Part shown: in pieces, positions 1 through 9,343 of the stretch
How the letters are laid out: every line of letters begins with the position of its first letter
How positions within the stretch are numbered: position 1 is the first letter of the stretch
Origin: CAWBRT01 sp963791145
GTDB lineage: Bacteria; Acidobacteriota; Terriglobia; Terriglobales; Acidobacteriaceae
Direction: 5' to 3'
Assembly: GCA_963791145.1 (NCBI GenBank)
Contig: CAWBRT010000011.1
Span: 806,001-870,000 of the forward strand
DNA length: 64,000 nucleotides
Program-made: the position numbers and the translations under genes
The notes under the pieces: model-generated
Databases searched by the model: none
Seen by the model: the letters and a program-made list of their open reading frames with translations, nothing else
Told to the model about the DNA's origin: nothing

Positions 1-648
1 CGCCAGATTCGGAGCCAGACACAGGATAGGAGTAACCAGTGCTCCGGTGAGACCCGCCAGAGCGGTCGCCAGCGCGAAGGCGAGAGGAAACAGCAACCGC
101 GGACGTATCCCCTGGGCCGCCGCCACCTGCCTGTCACTGGCCAGCGCCCGTAGAGCCCGTCCGAAATTCGTCCGGTACATCAGCAGGTAGACCGTACCGA
201 TGGTGAGCACGCAAACCAGCAGTACGATCATGTTTTCTTTCGGGAAGTAATAGTTTCCGTGGCGCCAGGTTCCCCGGACCGGAAACGCGAACTCCGGCGA
301 TTCCGGGCCAAACGTGACGAGCACACCGGTGGACATCACCAGGAACAGCCCGAGCGTCAGCATCAGCGTCGCCAGATGATCCTCGACCACGCGCTCCAGC
401 AGGAACACTTCGAAGAGGTAGCCCAGCAGTCCACTTGCCAGCACGGCCAATAGCACGGCCACTGGATATGGAGCACCGAGATAATGCACCGAGGCATAGG
501 CCACGTACCCGCCTAAAACATAAAAGCCGCCGTGCGAGAAGTTCACTACCCCGAGAATGCCGAAAATCAACGTGAACCCCAGCGCCAGCAGCGCGTACTG
601 GACGCCGAGGCTCACGCCGATCAAGCCGGTAGAAACAAAGCTTTCCAC
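1..648 (-). CDS. livH: LIV-I type branched-chain amino acid ABC transporter permease, 3'-partial
   Basis: Inner-membrane permease of a LivH-type ABC importer; only the first 216 codons are inside the window and the C-terminus lies beyond base 1. The frame reads as alternating hydrophobic segments and carries the family hallmarks: an ALGFTLIFGI stretch, the VNFSHGGFY motif near residue 40 and the later TNFGRALRALASDRQVAAAQGI cytoplasmic loop before FALATALAGLTGAL. I chose the GTG at 648 because GGGAGG sits 5-6 bases upstream and no in-frame ATG precedes the first membrane segment. It starts 12 bp after the stop of the binding-protein gene, so the two form one operon that must continue outside the window (LivM, LivG and LivF expected). 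The substrate may be an amino acid, but this family also imports amides, urea and aromatic acids; the adjoining dehydrogenase and lactonase make a non-amino-acid substrate possible. Confidence 0.88.
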   Translation of the reverse strand, partial: MESFVSTGLIGVSLGVQYALLALGFTLIFGILGVVNFSHGGFYVLGGYVAYASVHYLGAPYPVAVLLAVLASGLLGYLFEVFLLERVVEDHLATLMLTLGLFLVMSTGVLVTFGPESPEFAFPVRGTWRHGNYYFPKENMIVLLVCVLTIGTVYLLMYRTNFGRALRALASDRQVAAAQGIRPRLLFPLAFALATALAGLTGALVTPILCLAPNLA

Positions 649-660
649 GAGGCCTCCCTG

Positions 661-1842
661 CTACTTGCCGGTGGGGGCATCAACCCGCACAGAGGGCTGT
701 GCTTTGCCGTTCACGATCAGGCCAATGCCGAACGGGAACGAGAGCTCCTGGTTGATCTTGAAGAACTCCTGGCCGATCCAGAGTCCCTTGCCGAGGTTCG
801 GGTCTTCGACCGGCAAAGAGCGCAATGCCGCTGCGATCTTCTTCGTATCGTCAGCCGTGCCCGCCTTGGAAATGGCCTTGGTCACCATGCGCGTGGCCGG
901 CACATACTGATAGAAGAAGTTGTTCTCCGGCGGATTTGCTTTCATCAGGCGCTTGTACTCTTCCGCAATGCCCTGCGCCTTGCTGTCGATATAAACCGAT
1001 TCGTACCAGTAGAAGTTCTTGACGACGTCCGCTCCACCGGCAACCCGCAAGATCTCCGCGTCTCCCGGTCCGCCAAGGCGGCCGATGGGGCCATTGAAAC
1101 CGGCCTGGCGCAACTGCTTCACCATGATGCCGGCTTCTCCCGGAGGCGACGAGGTCGTATCGATCCCATCCGGCTTCATATTCATGACGCGAGTGACGAG
1201 CGGAGCGAAATTGGTTGTGCCGCGCTGATAGTACTCCTCGATGGCTTCGATTCCGTTCTTCCTGTAAGCCACGGCGTCGACGCTGGCGATGTCGGTTCCA
1301 CCCTGGTCGTTGGTGGCAACCAGGACCACTTTTTTGAGATTGAACTTCTGCTTGGCAACCTTCACGATGGGCTCGGCCCAGGCGCTCGGACCGGGTCCCA
1401 GATGGAAGACCAGCGGCCATTGCGGACCGATAGCATCCTTGGCGAAGCTATTCCCCATCACCAGCATGCCATTGCGATGGGCAACCGGCTTGATGCCGGT
1501 CATCTCGGGGGCCCCGATGGGTCCGATGATGAGCTTGATCCCCTGGCTGGCCAGGTTATTCGCCGCGGCGGCCGCGCCTTCGGGAGTGTACTTGCCGTCC
1601 AGGGTGACGACCGAAATCTTGCATTTTTGATTTCCGACCGGCAGCCCGCCCTTCTCGGCATACTCAGCCGCGACCAACTCCGCCGCACCGCGCATGGCGA
1701 TGCCCCATTGCGCCGCCCCGCCCGACATCGGAGCGACCACTCCCAGCTTTACTTCGCACTGCGCAAAAGCGGGAGAGCTGACAAAGAATTGTGCACCTAA
1801 AACTGCGATAAGAATTGCCGCAGCAAGATGGAAACGTTTCAT
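661..1842 (-). CDS. ABC transporter periplasmic substrate-binding protein (Leu/Ile/Val-binding family)
   Basis: Periplasmic binding protein of the Peripla_BP_6 family, 393 aa, that would hand substrate to the LivH-type permease directly downstream. The N-terminus is a clear Sec signal peptide (MKRF followed by about 18 hydrophobic residues, then SPAFAQ cleavage). The mature part starts with the family pattern CEVKLGVVAPMSGGAAQWG and has two Rossmann-like lobes; IIGPIGAPEMTGIKPVAHRNGM and the ATNDQGGTD hinge region are recognisable. An upstream ATG at 1911 would add 23 residues without signal character; the ATG at 1842 is preceded by GGAGG (TTTGGAGGAAAAGAGAAT), so I use it. About 215 bp separate it from the upstream alcohol dehydrogenase, so it may have its own promoter. 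Ligand cannot be read from the sequence. Confidence 0.9.
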   Translation of the reverse strand: MKRFHLAAAILIAVLGAQFFVSSPAFAQCEVKLGVVAPMSGGAAQWGIAMRGAAELVAAEYAEKGGLPVGNQKCKISVVTLDGKYTPEGAAAAANNLASQGIKLIIGPIGAPEMTGIKPVAHRNGMLVMGNSFAKDAIGPQWPLVFHLGPGPSAWAEPIVKVAKQKFNLKKVVLVATNDQGGTDIASVDAVAYRKNGIEAIEEYYQRGTTNFAPLVTRVMNMKPDGIDTTSSPPGEAGIMVKQLRQAGFNGPIGRLGGPGDAEILRVAGGADVVKNFYWYESVYIDSKAQGIAEEYKRLMKANPPENNFFYQYVPATRMVTKAISKAGTADDTKKIAAALRSLPVEDPNLGKGLWIGQEFFKINQELSFPFGIGLIVNGKAQPSVRVDAPTGK

Positions 1843-2056
1843 ATTCTCTTTTCCTCCAAAGGAGAACCCATGACCGGAGAGCCCATGACCAAGGGAAACA
1901 TCATGCCCCACGCAGTCCCCACGACTGCGCGAAAAACCCGCGGATCGGCAACAACCACAGCGTGACTTGCAACTTCAACTTCAACCACTCAGGAAAGCGG
2001 GTCCCCACGAAACGCGCGCTTTCGTCTTGAAGACGAAGGAAGATCGAAACGACCTC

Positions 2057-3196
2057 TCAGCCCTTCTTCCCGTTAAAGACCAGGACGTCACGTACGGTTT
2101 CGCCCCGGGCAAGACGGTCAAAGCCTTCGTTGATGTTGTCCAGAGTGACCGTGCCCGAACGCAGCCGGTTCACCGGCAGGCGGCCGCGGCGGTACAGATC
2201 CAGCAAGATGGGAATGTCCCTGTGCGGAACGCAACTTCCCATGTAGCTGCCCTTGATGCCGCGCTCGTCGGAAACCATGGCGGAGACGGGCAAGCTGAAC
2301 GCAAACTTGGAATCCGGCAAGCCAGCCACAATCACCAGGCCGCCGCGGCGAAGGATGGCATAGGCCGTCGAAAGCGCGGGAGGAGCACCCGACATCTCGA
2401 AGGCGAAGGCGACTCCGCCGGAGGTGGCGTCGCGAACGGCTTCGGCGCACTTGGGATCACTGGCGTTAAAAGTATCGGTAGCGCCAAGCTTTCGAGCCAG
2501 ACGCAGCTTCTCCTCGCTGATGTCGATGGCTATGACTCGACCAGCCCCGCAGATATGCGCTCCCAACAGCGCGCTCAGGCCCACCCCGCCCAAGCCCAGG
2601 ACGGCGACCGTGGAACCGAATGGAACCTTCGCGGTATTCACTACCGCACCCACGCCGGTGATGACCGCGCAACCGAATATGGCGGCATCCTCCAGGGGAA
2701 TATCCGGCTCGATGGGAACCAGCGAATTGCGCGAGACCACTGCGTATTCGGCAAACACCGAAAGCCCGGTGTAGTGGTTGAGCACTTTGTCGCCGATATG
2801 CAGGCGGCGCGCGCCGCTTGGCAGCGTGCCCTTCGCCCGCGCTCCCCACGACGATTCGCACAGATTCGGTCGGCCGCCGTAACAATGGGCGCAATGCCCG
2901 CAGCTGGCCACAAATACCATGATCACGTGGTCCCCGGGCTTGAGATCCGTGACGCCGGCGCCGACTTCGCGAACGACTGCTGAAGCTTCGTGCCCCACAA
3001 CCGCCGGCACGGCGCGGGGACGCAACCCGGCTATGGCGGAAAGATCCGAGTGACACAGTCCGGCTGCGGCGATCTGCACCAGAACCTCACCCGGCCCGGG
3101 CCCGTCCAGCTCCACGTCCTCCACTACCAGTGGACGGCTCTGCGCATAGGGAGCCGGCTTGCCTTGCTCGTACATGACTGCGGCGCGAATCTTCAT
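2057..3196 (-). CDS. Zinc-dependent alcohol dehydrogenase (medium-chain, class III-like)
   Basis: NAD(P)-dependent medium-chain dehydrogenase, 379 aa, the usual length. Catalytic zinc ligands are visible as Cys in AAGLCHSD, His in VVGHEA and Cys in FGCAVITG. The structural zinc site has all four cysteines (SCGHCAHCYGGRPNLC). The dinucleotide-binding fold shows GLGGVGLS followed by an acidic VIAIDIS strand, which favours NAD over NADP. It belongs to the same branch as S-(hydroxymethyl)glutathione and mycothiol-type dehydrogenases and aryl/alkyl alcohol dehydrogenases. Its ATG overlaps the stop of the upstream lactonase-like gene by 4 bp (ATGA), implying translational coupling: an alcohol released by lactone or ester hydrolysis could be oxidised by this enzyme. 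The substrate is not known. Confidence 0.9.
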   Translation of the reverse strand: MKIRAAVMYEQGKPAPYAQSRPLVVEDVELDGPGPGEVLVQIAAAGLCHSDLSAIAGLRPRAVPAVVGHEASAVVREVGAGVTDLKPGDHVIMVFVASCGHCAHCYGGRPNLCESSWGARAKGTLPSGARRLHIGDKVLNHYTGLSVFAEYAVVSRNSLVPIEPDIPLEDAAIFGCAVITGVGAVVNTAKVPFGSTVAVLGLGGVGLSALLGAHICGAGRVIAIDISEEKLRLARKLGATDTFNASDPKCAEAVRDATSGGVAFAFEMSGAPPALSTAYAILRRGGLVIVAGLPDSKFAFSLPVSAMVSDERGIKGSYMGSCVPHRDIPILLDLYRRGRLPVNRLRSGTVTLDNINEGFDRLARGETVRDVLVFNGKKG

Positions 3197-4026
3197 CCCG
3201 ACATCCTCGCTGTCCGTTTATTGTTATTCGGCATCACGTCCAATCGCAGCGCGATGCTTTCCGTCTGCGGCGAGACAGCCGGATACATCGCCATAACCGC
3301 GGGATCATGCCCCGCGACGACGTGGTCGGAGCTGTCAGCCAGCCGGTGGCACAGCGACAGCCCGTTGAAATACTCCGGCACATTTACCAGAACGGGAAAG
3401 GGCGTTCCCATCTCGTCGTTCGCGTAGTAGTGCATGGCGTCAGAGGCCACGACCACCCAGCCACGACGCGTCATCACGCGAACGATCTGCAATCCCTGCG
3501 TATGCCCTCCCACGTGGTGCACGGTAATTCCGGGAGCTATTTCCGCTTCGCCGTCATGAAAAGCGACCCTGCCCTTATACAGCGTCCGCACGAACGAGCA
3601 AACCTGCTCGACATCAAACGGCCGCCGCAGGAATGGGCTGCAGATGCACGGACCGACCGCATGCTGGGCTTCCCGCGTTTGCAGATGAAAGCGCGCGTTG
3701 GGAAACTTTTCGAAATTGCCGGCGTGGTCCCAGTGCAGGTGGGTGGTGATGACATCCTGAATGGCGGCCGGATCGACATTGAGTTGAGCCAGGCCCTCGG
3801 TTGGGCATCTTAGGAAGTCGTGCCCTCGCGCCTTGCAGGTATCGGCGCCGGCGCCGCTGTCGATGAGGACCGTCCGCCTTTCTCCCACCGCCAGCCAGAC
3901 GAAGAAGTCCATCGGCATCGGACCGTCGTGAAGATCGGGCGGGGCCGGGTACATGAAATTCTCGTGCGGCTGCCGCCTTCCGTTGGTGGCATAGCGGATG
4001 GCGTAGAGCTCGTATGTGTGGATCAT
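3193..4026 (-). CDS. Metallo-beta-lactamase-fold hydrolase, N-acyl-homoserine-lactonase family
   Basis: Cytoplasmic metallo-hydrolase of the MBL fold, 277 aa, resembling AttM/AiiB lactonases. The metal motif HLHWDHAGN (H-x-H-x-DH) is intact, a further ligand His lies in VHHVGGHTQG and the later Asp in VVASDAMHYY completes the binuclear site. Early VLIDSGAGAD matches the family's first strand. I use the ATG at 4026 because AGGAG lies 7-8 bases upstream; an upstream in-frame start at 4134 adds 36 residues of no family character. Its last codons overlap the following zinc alcohol dehydrogenase. Proximity to an alcohol dehydrogenase and an importer suggests a catabolic lactonase rather than quorum quenching, but that is inference. 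Confidence 0.86.
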   Translation of the reverse strand: MIHTYELYAIRYATNGRRQPHENFMYPAPPDLHDGPMPMDFFVWLAVGERRTVLIDSGAGADTCKARGHDFLRCPTEGLAQLNVDPAAIQDVITTHLHWDHAGNFEKFPNARFHLQTREAQHAVGPCICSPFLRRPFDVEQVCSFVRTLYKGRVAFHDGEAEIAPGITVHHVGGHTQGLQIVRVMTRRGWVVVASDAMHYYANDEMGTPFPVLVNVPEYFNGLSLCHRLADSSDHVVAGHDPAVMAMYPAVSPQTESIALRLDVMPNNNKRTARMSG

Positions 4027-4495
4027 TTTCCAACTCCTATGCACGCAACGCTCGGACGAATCCCTCTGCAGCGGAACGGCCCCGGGAGAAGCGGCGTTTC
4101 CGGCCGTATTTCCGTGGACAGAGCTCCGCTGCAAGCTGAAAGTTCAGATGGTCTCAGGGACTTGCGATTGCGCTATCCCCTAGCGAGGTAAGCTTCTGCT
4201 CGCCCGGTCCGGACTCCCAGCGCGGGAAACAGAAAACTAAAGGTTGGCGAATGATATAAACAGGTGGCCAATGGTGATGTGATGAAGGTCACCATGGCCG
4301 GTGATACGCGCACAAAAGCCTCAAAAACAGCTCTCGAAACGCAGTATTCATTGAGAAGAGCTATGCTCAGCATCAAGAAATGAAATGAAAGTACACACGA
4401 AAGCAGGATGGCTGTCTTGGCGCGCAGTCCTGGAGAGCCGAACAGTCGCACTTTAGGGCTAAATAAACTTCCACGGCTGCAAAGATCGCTCAGAA
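4027..4495. other. Intergenic region (469 bp) with an imperfect inverted repeat
   Basis: Lies between the lactonase gene and the racemase-like gene, both on the minus strand. No credible gene: a 108-codon minus frame at 4173-4499 lacks a ribosome-binding site and any family pattern. The stretch 4230-4400 is AT-richer than its surroundings and probably carries the promoter for the lactonase-dehydrogenase-ABC genes. An inverted repeat GGCCAATGGTGA (4266-4277) / TCACCATGGCC (4289-4299), with one bulged base, could be an operator or RNA hairpin. Confidence 0.4.
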
Positions 4496-5326
4496 TCACT
4501 TATCGCGCAATGCTCCACCGCCGGAAAAGTCCTTCTCTTCTACGCAGCTCATGCCTGCGAACTTGCGGGCATGCTCGAGCATCGCCGGCGACGGGTGCGC
4601 GTAATGCTGGGTTCGACTGACTTCGAGCCCGAGCAGCGCCATGAACGCAGCATAGCGGAAGAGGACTCCCAAGGCGTCCATCACTGGCGCATCCGCAACC
4701 CGCCGGATTCCCTGCCGCCAGATGAACTCATTCAGCACGCCATCCCCGGGGATGATCACCTCCGCTCCGGCTTCCAGCGCCCGATGGCAGACACGCTCGA
4801 ACCCTTCGATCACCGGACGCAACTTATCCTGTTCACCCTCGAGCACGTATTCATCAATGGGCGGATCCATCGGCAGGACTGCAGCCAGGCGATGCTCTAA
4901 CCCATAGGTGTGGGCAAGCTCAGCATGCTGCGCCTGCTGATCACGGTTCAACGCGATTAACGCGAACTTATAGCCCAGGGAGCAGGCGACCAGCATGCAA
5001 GTTTCGGAAAGCCCCACCACCGGAATTCGCACGAGGCTGCGAGCCTGACGAATTGCCGGATCATAGAAGCAGCCGATAGCTACCGCGTCATAGCCTTCCC
5101 GCTCGGCTGCCAGAGCCGCCTCGCAGATCTGAATCTCGTTGAGGAATTCGAGATACCTATGCCTGATCGCGTCGATTGGCACAAAGTCGCGGCCATAAGT
5201 GCCTGGCCTGAGCCCATGCACGACAACCGTCGTCCCGGGCGCGAGCATCGAAGCATGCTTTTCCAGGCTCTTGCGGTAGATAGGTGTCATGTTGAGATCG
5301 AGGATGCTCTGATGCCAAACTCGCAT
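4496..5326 (-). CDS. Asp/Glu/hydantoin racemase family protein lacking the second catalytic Cys
   Basis: Protein of 276 aa in the Asp/Glu/hydantoin racemase superfamily, which also holds arylmalonate decarboxylase and maleate isomerase. The first catalytic Cys is present in AIGCFYDPAIRQAR, followed by the typical IPVVGLSET. In the second half, where racemases have a Gly-Cys-(Ala/Thr)-Gly motif, this protein reads EVIIPGDGVLNEF, so the second general acid/base Cys is replaced by Asp or lost. Two-base racemisation is therefore doubtful. The start at 5326 follows GGACGGAAGA. It is transcribed away from moaA and towards the lactonase operon. A role in processing a substituted malonate, hydantoin or amide imported by the ABC system is possible but unproven. 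Confidence 0.8.
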   Translation of the reverse strand: MRVWHQSILDLNMTPIYRKSLEKHASMLAPGTTVVVHGLRPGTYGRDFVPIDAIRHRYLEFLNEIQICEAALAAEREGYDAVAIGCFYDPAIRQARSLVRIPVVGLSETCMLVACSLGYKFALIALNRDQQAQHAELAHTYGLEHRLAAVLPMDPPIDEYVLEGEQDKLRPVIEGFERVCHRALEAGAEVIIPGDGVLNEFIWRQGIRRVADAPVMDALGVLFRYAAFMALLGLEVSRTQHYAHPSPAMLEHARKFAGMSCVEEKDFSGGGALRDK

Positions 5327-5653
5327 TCTTCCGTCCAGTTCTTTCCGTTTCGAAGCGGGGCCAAGTGTACTACTTTGCCGCAGCGTACCCCACTGAATTG
5401 TGCCCGAAGGCGTCAGCCGCGGGTATTCGCAGCAGAGCGATGCTGTCGCGCCGGAGGAACGCGCCTCCTCTCCCTCCAGCTATTTGCCTATGCTCGCCTA
5501 GTCTTGATGAGGCTGGAGGTGTTTGCGCCTATGTGGTCTTGACGAGAGTTACTGCCCATGGTAGGTTGCAGTTTCCATCTGCATTCGCGCACACCACGAA
5601 CGTGGAAACCGCGGTATCTTTGCTGTTTGCCGCACTTGAGATGGCGGGTTTCA
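5327..5653. other. Divergent intergenic region, racemase-like gene / moaA (327 bp)
   Basis: Non-coding spacer between genes transcribed in opposite directions, so it should hold both promoters. Several short frames cross it without ribosome-binding sites or family patterns. I see no confident promoter, operator or riboswitch. Confidence 0.35.
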
Positions 5654-6631
5654 ATGATTCTGACCGACCCACAGGGGCGACGGATCAATTACCTTCGGCT
5701 TTCCGTTACGGATCGTTGCAATCTGCGATGTAGCTATTGCATGCCTCCTGAAGGCATTCCCAGGCTCCTCCACGAAGACATCCTCAGCTACGAAGACCTC
5801 CACCGAATTGCCTCCCAGGCCATAGCCCTCGGTTTCGAGAAGATCCGGATTACCGGCGGAGAACCACTGGTCAGGAAGGGCGTCGTCGGCTTTTTGCAGA
5901 AGCTGGCGACTATCCCCGGCCTGTCGGAACTGGTGCTGACCACCAACGGTTTGCTGCTGCGTGAGATGGCGGCGGAGCTGCGCCAGGCTGGCGTGCAACG
6001 CCTCAATGTGAGCCTTGATTCGTTGAATCCGGAAACCTTTGCGCGCATTACGCGTGGAGGGGACCTGAAGCAGGTGTTAGACGGACTGGAAGCGGCCGAA
6101 CAGGCCGGCTTCTCCCCGCTGAAGTTAAATGTAGTCGTCCTGCGTGGCATGAACGATGACGAAATCCTGGATTTTGTCGCGTTGGCGCTCAATAAGGCGC
6201 TAACCGTGCGCTTTATCGAGTACATGCCCACGATCAACGGGCCTAATTGGACCAAATTATGGGTATCCGGGAAAGAAATCCTGGAGCGAATCGAGCGCCG
6301 CTACAAACTCCAACCCCTCGATCTCGCCGACCGTGCCGGGCCTGCCAGGAGTTTCCGCATCGCCGGAACTGACGGGACGGTAGGCGTCATTTCGCCAATG
6401 TCAGGTCATTTCTGCACTCAATGTAATCGCATTCGCATTACCTCCACGGGTCTAGCGAAGGGATGTCTGTTTGCCGACAGCGGGGTGGATATGAAGCCCT
6501 ACCTGCGAGCCAGCGACGACATTCTGCGAGAGGCCCTGCGTGAGATCGTGACCAGCAAGCCGGCGCAGCATCACCTGGAATCTTCCTCCCAGGCGCATGC
6601 GTCGTTCTGCATGGCCCAGATCGGAGGCTGA
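5654..6631 (+). CDS. moaA: GTP 3',8-cyclase MoaA (radical SAM, molybdenum cofactor synthesis)
   Basis: Radical SAM enzyme that, with MoaC, turns GTP into cyclic pyranopterin monophosphate, the first step of molybdenum cofactor synthesis. The protein is 325 aa, the normal length. It has the N-terminal cluster motif CNLRCSYC preceded by INYLRLSVTDR, the SAM-binding ITGGEPLVRKG, the GTP-binding RFIEYMP and the C-terminal second-cluster motif CTQCNRIRITSTGLAKGCLF. It ends in a Gly-Gly dipeptide, which is required in MoaA. The start is the ATG at 5654 (MILTDPQGR), aligned with the family N-terminus; an upstream frame to 5558 adds unrelated residues. It lies 123 bp before a bis-MGD enzyme, so it is probably a dedicated copy serving that enzyme. 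Confidence 0.95.
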   Translation: MILTDPQGRRINYLRLSVTDRCNLRCSYCMPPEGIPRLLHEDILSYEDLHRIASQAIALGFEKIRITGGEPLVRKGVVGFLQKLATIPGLSELVLTTNGLLLREMAAELRQAGVQRLNVSLDSLNPETFARITRGGDLKQVLDGLEAAEQAGFSPLKLNVVVLRGMNDDEILDFVALALNKALTVRFIEYMPTINGPNWTKLWVSGKEILERIERRYKLQPLDLADRAGPARSFRIAGTDGTVGVISPMSGHFCTQCNRIRITSTGLAKGCLFADSGVDMKPYLRASDDILREALREIVTSKPAQHHLESSSQAHASFCMAQIGG

Positions 6632-6754
6632 CCGCCCAGGCCGTTGCAGCGGTGAGATGTAATTCCACCGCTCGGCGCCTGACCGGTCAGTGCCACGCCG
6701 GCGATTACACATTCGGGTGTCGAAGATGTGAAGAGCATCTGGCTAGGAGGCGAA

Positions 6755-9332
6755 ATGGACGAGGCGAGCAAAGTATCTCGCAGAAGCTTTCTCAAAGCCG
6801 CGGGAATTGCGGGCGCTGTCCCTGCAATGACCGCATTTCCCTTTCAAAACCTGATGGCTGCGGAACCGTTCGGCAAGCATCCGCAGGAGCAGCCGAAGTT
6901 CACGGTCACCAGGAAGGTACCGCAGATCTGTTCGCGGGCCTGCGAAATCAACTGCGCCGTCAACGTGGTGGTCGGCAAAGACGCGAAGACCGGCATGGAG
7001 CGCGCCATCACCATCGAGGGCTGGCCGGAAGACCCGGTTTCCAGGGGCAAGTACTGCATCAAGGCGATGGGCTATGTCGACTCGCTGTACGACCCGGACC
7101 GCCTGATGGTCGCCCTGAAGCGCACCAACCCCAAGAAGGGAACCGATTCGGATCCCGGCTGGGTTACGGTCAAGTCGGCCGATGCCGTCAACGACATCAT
7201 CGCCGTCATGAAGAAGCATTCTCCGGACCAGATCCTGATCGCCTCGCCGGGGAACCCGTTCACCAACAAGCTGTGCAAGTCGCTGGGCGTCATCCGCAGC
7301 GACCAACGGACCGAGTGCTTCGGAACTCATTACTACATCAACTGCCTTACAATTACTAATCCTCCGAACAGCGTCTACTCCAGCACCTACACGCCATCGC
7401 ATCACCTGCCGGGCTACGACTACGACATGTCGAAGTATCAGATCTGGTTCGGCTTCGATTCGTTCTCCAAGTCCGCCAAGGCCGGCATGATTCCGCACTG
7501 GATCGAGGCCAGGAAGAACGGCGCTAAGGTTGTGATGTTCAACCCGCTGCGCACCCCGATCGCTGACGGTTTTGCCGATCACTACTACTCGATTAAGCCG
7601 GGCACCGATCTGGCGGTCGCGCTGGCGATTATCCAGACCATCGTCAGCAACAAGAAGTACAACCTCGACTTCCTGACGAAGTACTCCGACGCCCCGGCGC
7701 TGGTCGATCTGAATACCAAGCAGGCACTGAAGACGAAGGAAGGGATTTTCTACACCTGGTGCAAGACGCACAAGCAGGTCGAACTCTCCACCACCTGCCA
7801 CGATCCCGCGCTGAACGGAACCTTCAAGTTCACGCTGGAGGGCAAGGAGATCACCGCCAAGCCGGTGATGCAGTTGCTGGCCGAGGCTACTGCTTCCTTC
7901 ACCCCGGAATGGGCGGCCCCGATCGCCGAGGTCAAGGCGAGCGTGATCCGCAAGATCGCGCTTGAATTCGCGGCGGCGGCTCCCTACGCCGTGGTTCCGA
8001 CGAACAAGCGCGATGCCGCCGGTCCCAACTATGCCAATAGCTGGCGGCTGCGTCACGCGTTGGCCATTGTCAACACGCTGGTGGGCGGCATCGATCATGA
8101 AGGCGGTCTGCTGCTGCTGCACGACGTGAAGATCCCGTGGCTGGAGGATCTCGCCAAGCCGGTGCAGCCGTATCCGCCGCTGCCGCCGAAGGGGCCGGAC
8201 TTCCGTCACGAGTTCCCGGTCACCAACGACATCTACCGGCAGAAGGACTTTTCCGCGCCCGGCCATTACGGCATGGTGGGATACGGTCTCTATACGAACG
8301 ACAACGTGAAGGTCGTCATCTACGGCAACCCGCACCGTGGCCTGTTCGCGACCATTCAGCCCCAGATGCTGGAAGCCGCCCTGGCCAAGAAAGAACTGGT
8401 GGTTGACTGGAACCTCTATCTGGATGACCTGGGCTATTGGTGCGACTATGTTCTGCCCGCGCCGCACCAGTTCGAGGAGCCGAAGCTGGACGTCCGCACC
8501 TATTACCCGAAGTGGGCCTGCCTGATAGGCGGCGCTCCGGTGCAGAATCCGCACGGCGATCAGATCGGCTGGGGTACCGTGACCGCGAAGATCGGTATGG
8601 CTCTCGCTCCCAAGTACTGGACGACGGACGGCAGCGGCGATCCCAAGAAGCTGATCCCGATGAACACCGGCGACGTCGCCGTGAAAGAAGTCGGCGCGGC
8701 CGCCAATGCCCGGGAGTTCATGCAGAAGGGCGCCTTCTGGATCGACAAGAAGCCCTACCAGAACTACAAGCAGATCCGCGAGCAGGGATGGGGCCGGCCC
8801 GACGGACGCGTCCGGATGTACATCGACGAGTTCGCCAAGGTTGACCACTCTCCGCTGCCGATCTGGGCACCGCGGTGGCAGGAGCCGGAGGGTGACTACA
8901 AGTTCTCCCTGCTGGTGACCCGTGCGCCGTGGTACATGCACGCCGATCCGAACTTCATCAACAATGCCGCCATCAAGCAGATCAACAACCTGAACCACAT
9001 GGATGCCGTGTGGATCAGCCCCACGGCGGGAGCGAAACTCAGCCTCAAGGATGGTGATGAGGTCATTCTCGAAGCCAACCCGAAGTACATGCCTCAGTTG
9101 CGGCGGCCGGTGAAAGCCAAGGTGCCATTTGACCAAGCGCATTACGCGAGACGACTGCGTGCTGGCGTTCCACGGCATCGGGCATCGCGCCAAGAACCTG
9201 CGCGTGGCCAAAGACTACGGATACCGTGACGGCGACCTCATCCCGCAGAAGGATCCGCTGATGAGCAAGAAGCACGATCCTCTCGGCATGGGATGGGTTG
9301 AAGATGTCTACATCAGCATCAGGAAGGCGTAA
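6755..9332 (+). CDS. Tat-exported molybdopterin (bis-MGD) oxidoreductase, catalytic subunit, one frameshift
   Basis: Catalytic subunit of a DMSO-reductase family complex, about 858 aa after correction. The N-terminus is a twin-arginine signal (SRRSFLKAAG, cleavage near LMAAEP). The [4Fe-4S] motif is CSRACEINC followed about 50 residues later by GKYCIKAMG. Near residue 195, THYYINCLTI offers a Cys as likely molybdenum ligand, as in the PsrA/PhsA/ArrA branch; this assignment is inference. The start at 6755 has a perfect AGGAGG. The frame breaks at the TTT of 9128-9130: removing one T joins the N-terminal part to a downstream frame containing the expected DDCVLAFHGIGHRA and ends at 9332, 11 bp before the Fe-S subunit. 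The order moaA, catalytic, Fe-S, chaperone defines an operon. No NrfD/PsrC-type membrane subunit follows. Substrate unknown. Confidence 0.88.
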
Positions 9333-9343
9333 GGGAGGCAGGA

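Noticed and set aside
532..1800. Plus-strand frame of 422 codons opposite the ABC binding protein
   Set aside because: Shadow of the minus-strand gene, no ribosome-binding site or family likeness.
4173..4499. 108-codon minus-strand frame between lactonase and racemase-like genes
   Set aside because: No ribosome-binding site, no recognisable pattern, lower GC than real genes here; treated as intergenic.
6632..6754. Molybdenum-cofactor riboswitch between moaA and the molybdoenzyme gene
   Set aside because: The spacer has small hairpins (for example ACACATTCGGGTGT) but I could not match the known Moco aptamer layout.
6743..9211. Very long open frame (822 codons) on the minus strand opposite the molybdoenzyme gene
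   Set aside because: Antisense shadow caused by high third-position GC; no family pattern, while the plus strand has Tat signal, cluster motifs and a ribosome-binding site.
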